DNA from: Nitratireductor sp.
GTDB taxonomy: Bacteria; Pseudomonadota; Alphaproteobacteria; Rhizobiales; Rhizobiaceae
Assembly (NCBI GenBank): GCA_017854535.1
Contig: JAFMHL010000001.1
Location: 91,365-155,364, forward strand
Length of the DNA stretch: 64,000 bases
Direction of reading: 5' to 3'
The notes under the pieces are model-generated. The model was not told the DNA's origin. It did no database searches and saw only the letters and a program-made list of their open reading frames with translations. The position numbers and the translations under genes were made by a program. Positions 62,959 through 64,000 of the stretch are shown piece by piece. Positions within the stretch are counted from its first letter, which is position 1, and every line of letters starts with the position of its first letter.

Positions 62959-63572
62959 AGCCAACTTTTCAACTGAGCAATGGTTGATGCAGCAACGCGA
63001 TCGATCATTTGAGAGTTTACTGCTCCCCAAGGATCAGAAGAACTTGAAGATGATTGCTCTTGACCGTTGATGCGGTAGACGCGCTTGTTGTTGCGATCCA
63101 AAACATCCCATACATAAACCAGAAGCGTACCGCCGCCATCTTCCAAGGCTGAGAAATAGCCTTTTACCTGATACTGTGCGCCGTCTTGAACGGAAGCCAC
63201 AACCGGCACGCCGCTAGATGTTGCGGCGTTGCGAATTGATCTAGCCAGATTGGTAACAGCTGACTGAGGTGCGTTTGATACAGGCAGAAATGCAACTGCT
63301 TTTCCCGTAGGCAGAGCGGCAACTTGAGTGCCGTCGGTGCTTACCAAAGAGTTTGATTGATCAGGGGCCGCCAACTGGCCTCCAGTTGTATTCGCCGCGC
63401 TTTCAAGGCCCTGTGGGGGTTGGGGAGTGTTATTGCTGCTGGTTTCCAAGCCTACGCCTAGGGAACCCGCATTACAGCCACTGAGAATCATCGCAAAAAT
63501 CAAGACTAGCGCTGACAAAAAATGCCGAGCCGGAAACGCTCCGATGCGCGTCAGATTACCCAAAGATCCCAT
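62946..63572 (-). CDS. predicted lipoprotein, unknown function
   Basis: Protein of 208 residues. A lipobox LSGC with Cys33 follows a hydrophobic signal (FLSALVLIFAMI), so it is likely lipid-anchored. After a disordered Ser/Gln/Pro-rich stretch (SNNTPQPPQGLES) comes a small domain with AVAFLPVSNAPQSAVTNLAR, VQDGAQYQVKGYFSALEDGG and LLVYVWDVLDRNNKRVYR, ending AASTIAQLKSWL. This resembles lipoprotein-like secreted domains in rhizobia, but I have no family name. The start at 63572 has a GAGG box; the frame extends to 63653. It is terminated by a hairpin overlapping its stop. Confidence 0.8.
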   Translation of the reverse strand: MGSLGNLTRIGAFPARHFLSALVLIFAMILSGCNAGSLGVGLETSSNNTPQPPQGLESAANTTGGQLAAPDQSNSLVSTDGTQVAALPTGKAVAFLPVSNAPQSAVTNLARSIRNAATSSGVPVVASVQDGAQYQVKGYFSALEDGGGTLLVYVWDVLDRNNKRVYRINGQEQSSSSSSDPWGAVNSQMIDRVAASTIAQLKSWLSTQ

Positions 63573-63680
63573 TGAAACATCCTCTATCTTAAAGCCGCCG
63601 CTTGTTTCGACACCACTTCTAAAGGGTATAACCGCCAAAATACAAGGAATCAATTCACTGAACCCATTCCCAAATCTGAC

Positions 63681-64000
63681 TTACCGACTGATCAGGTCAA
63701 TTTCGTGGCGGGTGAGAGAAATTGGACCTTTCTTGGCGGCAATGGAACTCTGGCCTATGGTCATGGCCGTATTGGTTTCACTGTCCACGATAATCATATG
63801 ATGAAACAAAACCATATTTTTCTGGATGCGGGTCGAGTTACCCTCATAGATCATTGGCGGGTCCATCCAGCATGGGGCAAATGATGCGCCCATGGAATAC
63901 CCACAAGCATTAAGGCGATGTTTCTTGAGACCGGCTGTATCGAGAACCTTTGCATGGGCGTCAAACATATCGCCAAAAGTGTTGCCGACCTTCATTGCCT
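63681..64000 (-). CDS. M24 (creatinase/Xaa-Pro peptidase-like) protein, C-terminal part, 5' end outside window
   Basis: Open to the right edge, so only the last about 106 residues are seen. The sequence GDMFDAHAKVLDTAGL and RLNACGYSMGASFAPCWMD is that of the pita-bread fold of M24-family proteins, followed by GNSTRIQKNMVLFHHMIIVD. In true aminopeptidases this strand carries a metal-ligand Glu (as in TIEPG), and another Glu lies near the C-terminus; here HHMI and TIGQ stand in these places. The protein is therefore probably a non-canonical or non-peptidase homologue (of the ectoine-hydrolase-like sort). The N-terminal half, with other ligands, is not visible, so this is provisional. Confidence 0.7.
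   Translation of the reverse strand, partial: AMKVGNTFGDMFDAHAKVLDTAGLKKHRLNACGYSMGASFAPCWMDPPMIYEGNSTRIQKNMVLFHHMIIVDSETNTAMTIGQSSIAAKKGPISLTRHEIDLISR

Noticed and set aside
1-64000. tRNA, rRNA, CRISPR or prophage
   Set aside because: No cloverleaf with a T-loop and acceptor stem, no rRNA signature and no regularly spaced repeats were found by reading; the TCGAATCC near 19989 belongs to the IS end.

Overview
The window looks like a chromosomal segment of an alphaproteobacterium of the order Hyphomicrobiales (Rhizobiales). The pointers are a fused TrpE(G) anthranilate synthase preceded by a Trp-codon leader peptide, a separate petA-petB-petC bc1 operon with a Tat-type Rieske protein, an Orn/Lys/Arg decarboxylase of the rhizobial type, a DUF992 protein, a moxR-DUF58-DUF4159 operon followed by DUF1285, a CoA-pyrophosphatase NUDIX and a CCA enzyme, and rplY-pth-ychF. 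Base composition is moderate, without long AT- or GC-rich islands. No tRNA, rRNA, CRISPR array or prophage is visible.

Layout. 1-0.8 kb: end of a nitrile hydratase operon (beta subunit and accessory protein). 1.4-8.1 kb: a tight five-gene operon of unknown function (coiled-coil protein, unknown protein, AAA+ ATPase, unknown protein, DUF2333 membrane protein). It is the best candidate for an undescribed system here. A perfect 28-bp inverted repeat lies between its first two genes. 8.1-17.9 kb: a GFA-like gene, a candidate small RNA, trpL and attenuator with trpE(G), a ferric-reductase-like membrane pair, a gene-poor stretch with decayed sequence, a Leu-codon leader peptide and attenuator with leuA, and a PLP decarboxylase. 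18.0-21.1 kb: an old pseudogene with several in-frame stops, a 7-bp tandem-repeat frameshift and an inserted, itself dead, IS3-family element. 21-36 kb: housekeeping and membrane genes, including a metallophosphoesterase, glutathionyl-hydroquinone reductase, the MoxR operon, NUDIX-CCA, and hemF running convergently. 36-43 kb: trmL, a two-gene ABC exporter, a secreted TIGR02594-like amidase and a Uup-like ABC-F protein.

43.5-46.8 kb: petABC. Cytochrome c1 carries an unusual cytoplasmic C-terminal extension: an Ala/Lys-rich linker followed by a helix-hairpin-helix domain that I know from the C-terminus of rhizobial NuoE. 46.9-55 kb: GST, apt, small membrane genes, a DUF4198 gene and frameshifted membrane gene divergent from a HupE/UreJ-like gene, a beta-hydroxyacid dehydrogenase, an Fe(II)/2-oxoglutarate oxygenase of the HalD/BesD type, DUF599. 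55-64 kb: ychF-pth-rplY, a rhodanese-ChrB fusion with ChrA behind a compact structured leader, DUF992, prs, a lipoprotein, and the 3' end of an M24-family gene running off the right edge.

Functionally the window is mostly core metabolism and envelope genes. The least explained parts are the AAA+ operon, the PetC fusion, the RNA leaders (trp, leu, chr) and the decaying 18-21 kb locus. Family assignments rest on motif and sequence recognition from memory; no database search was run.
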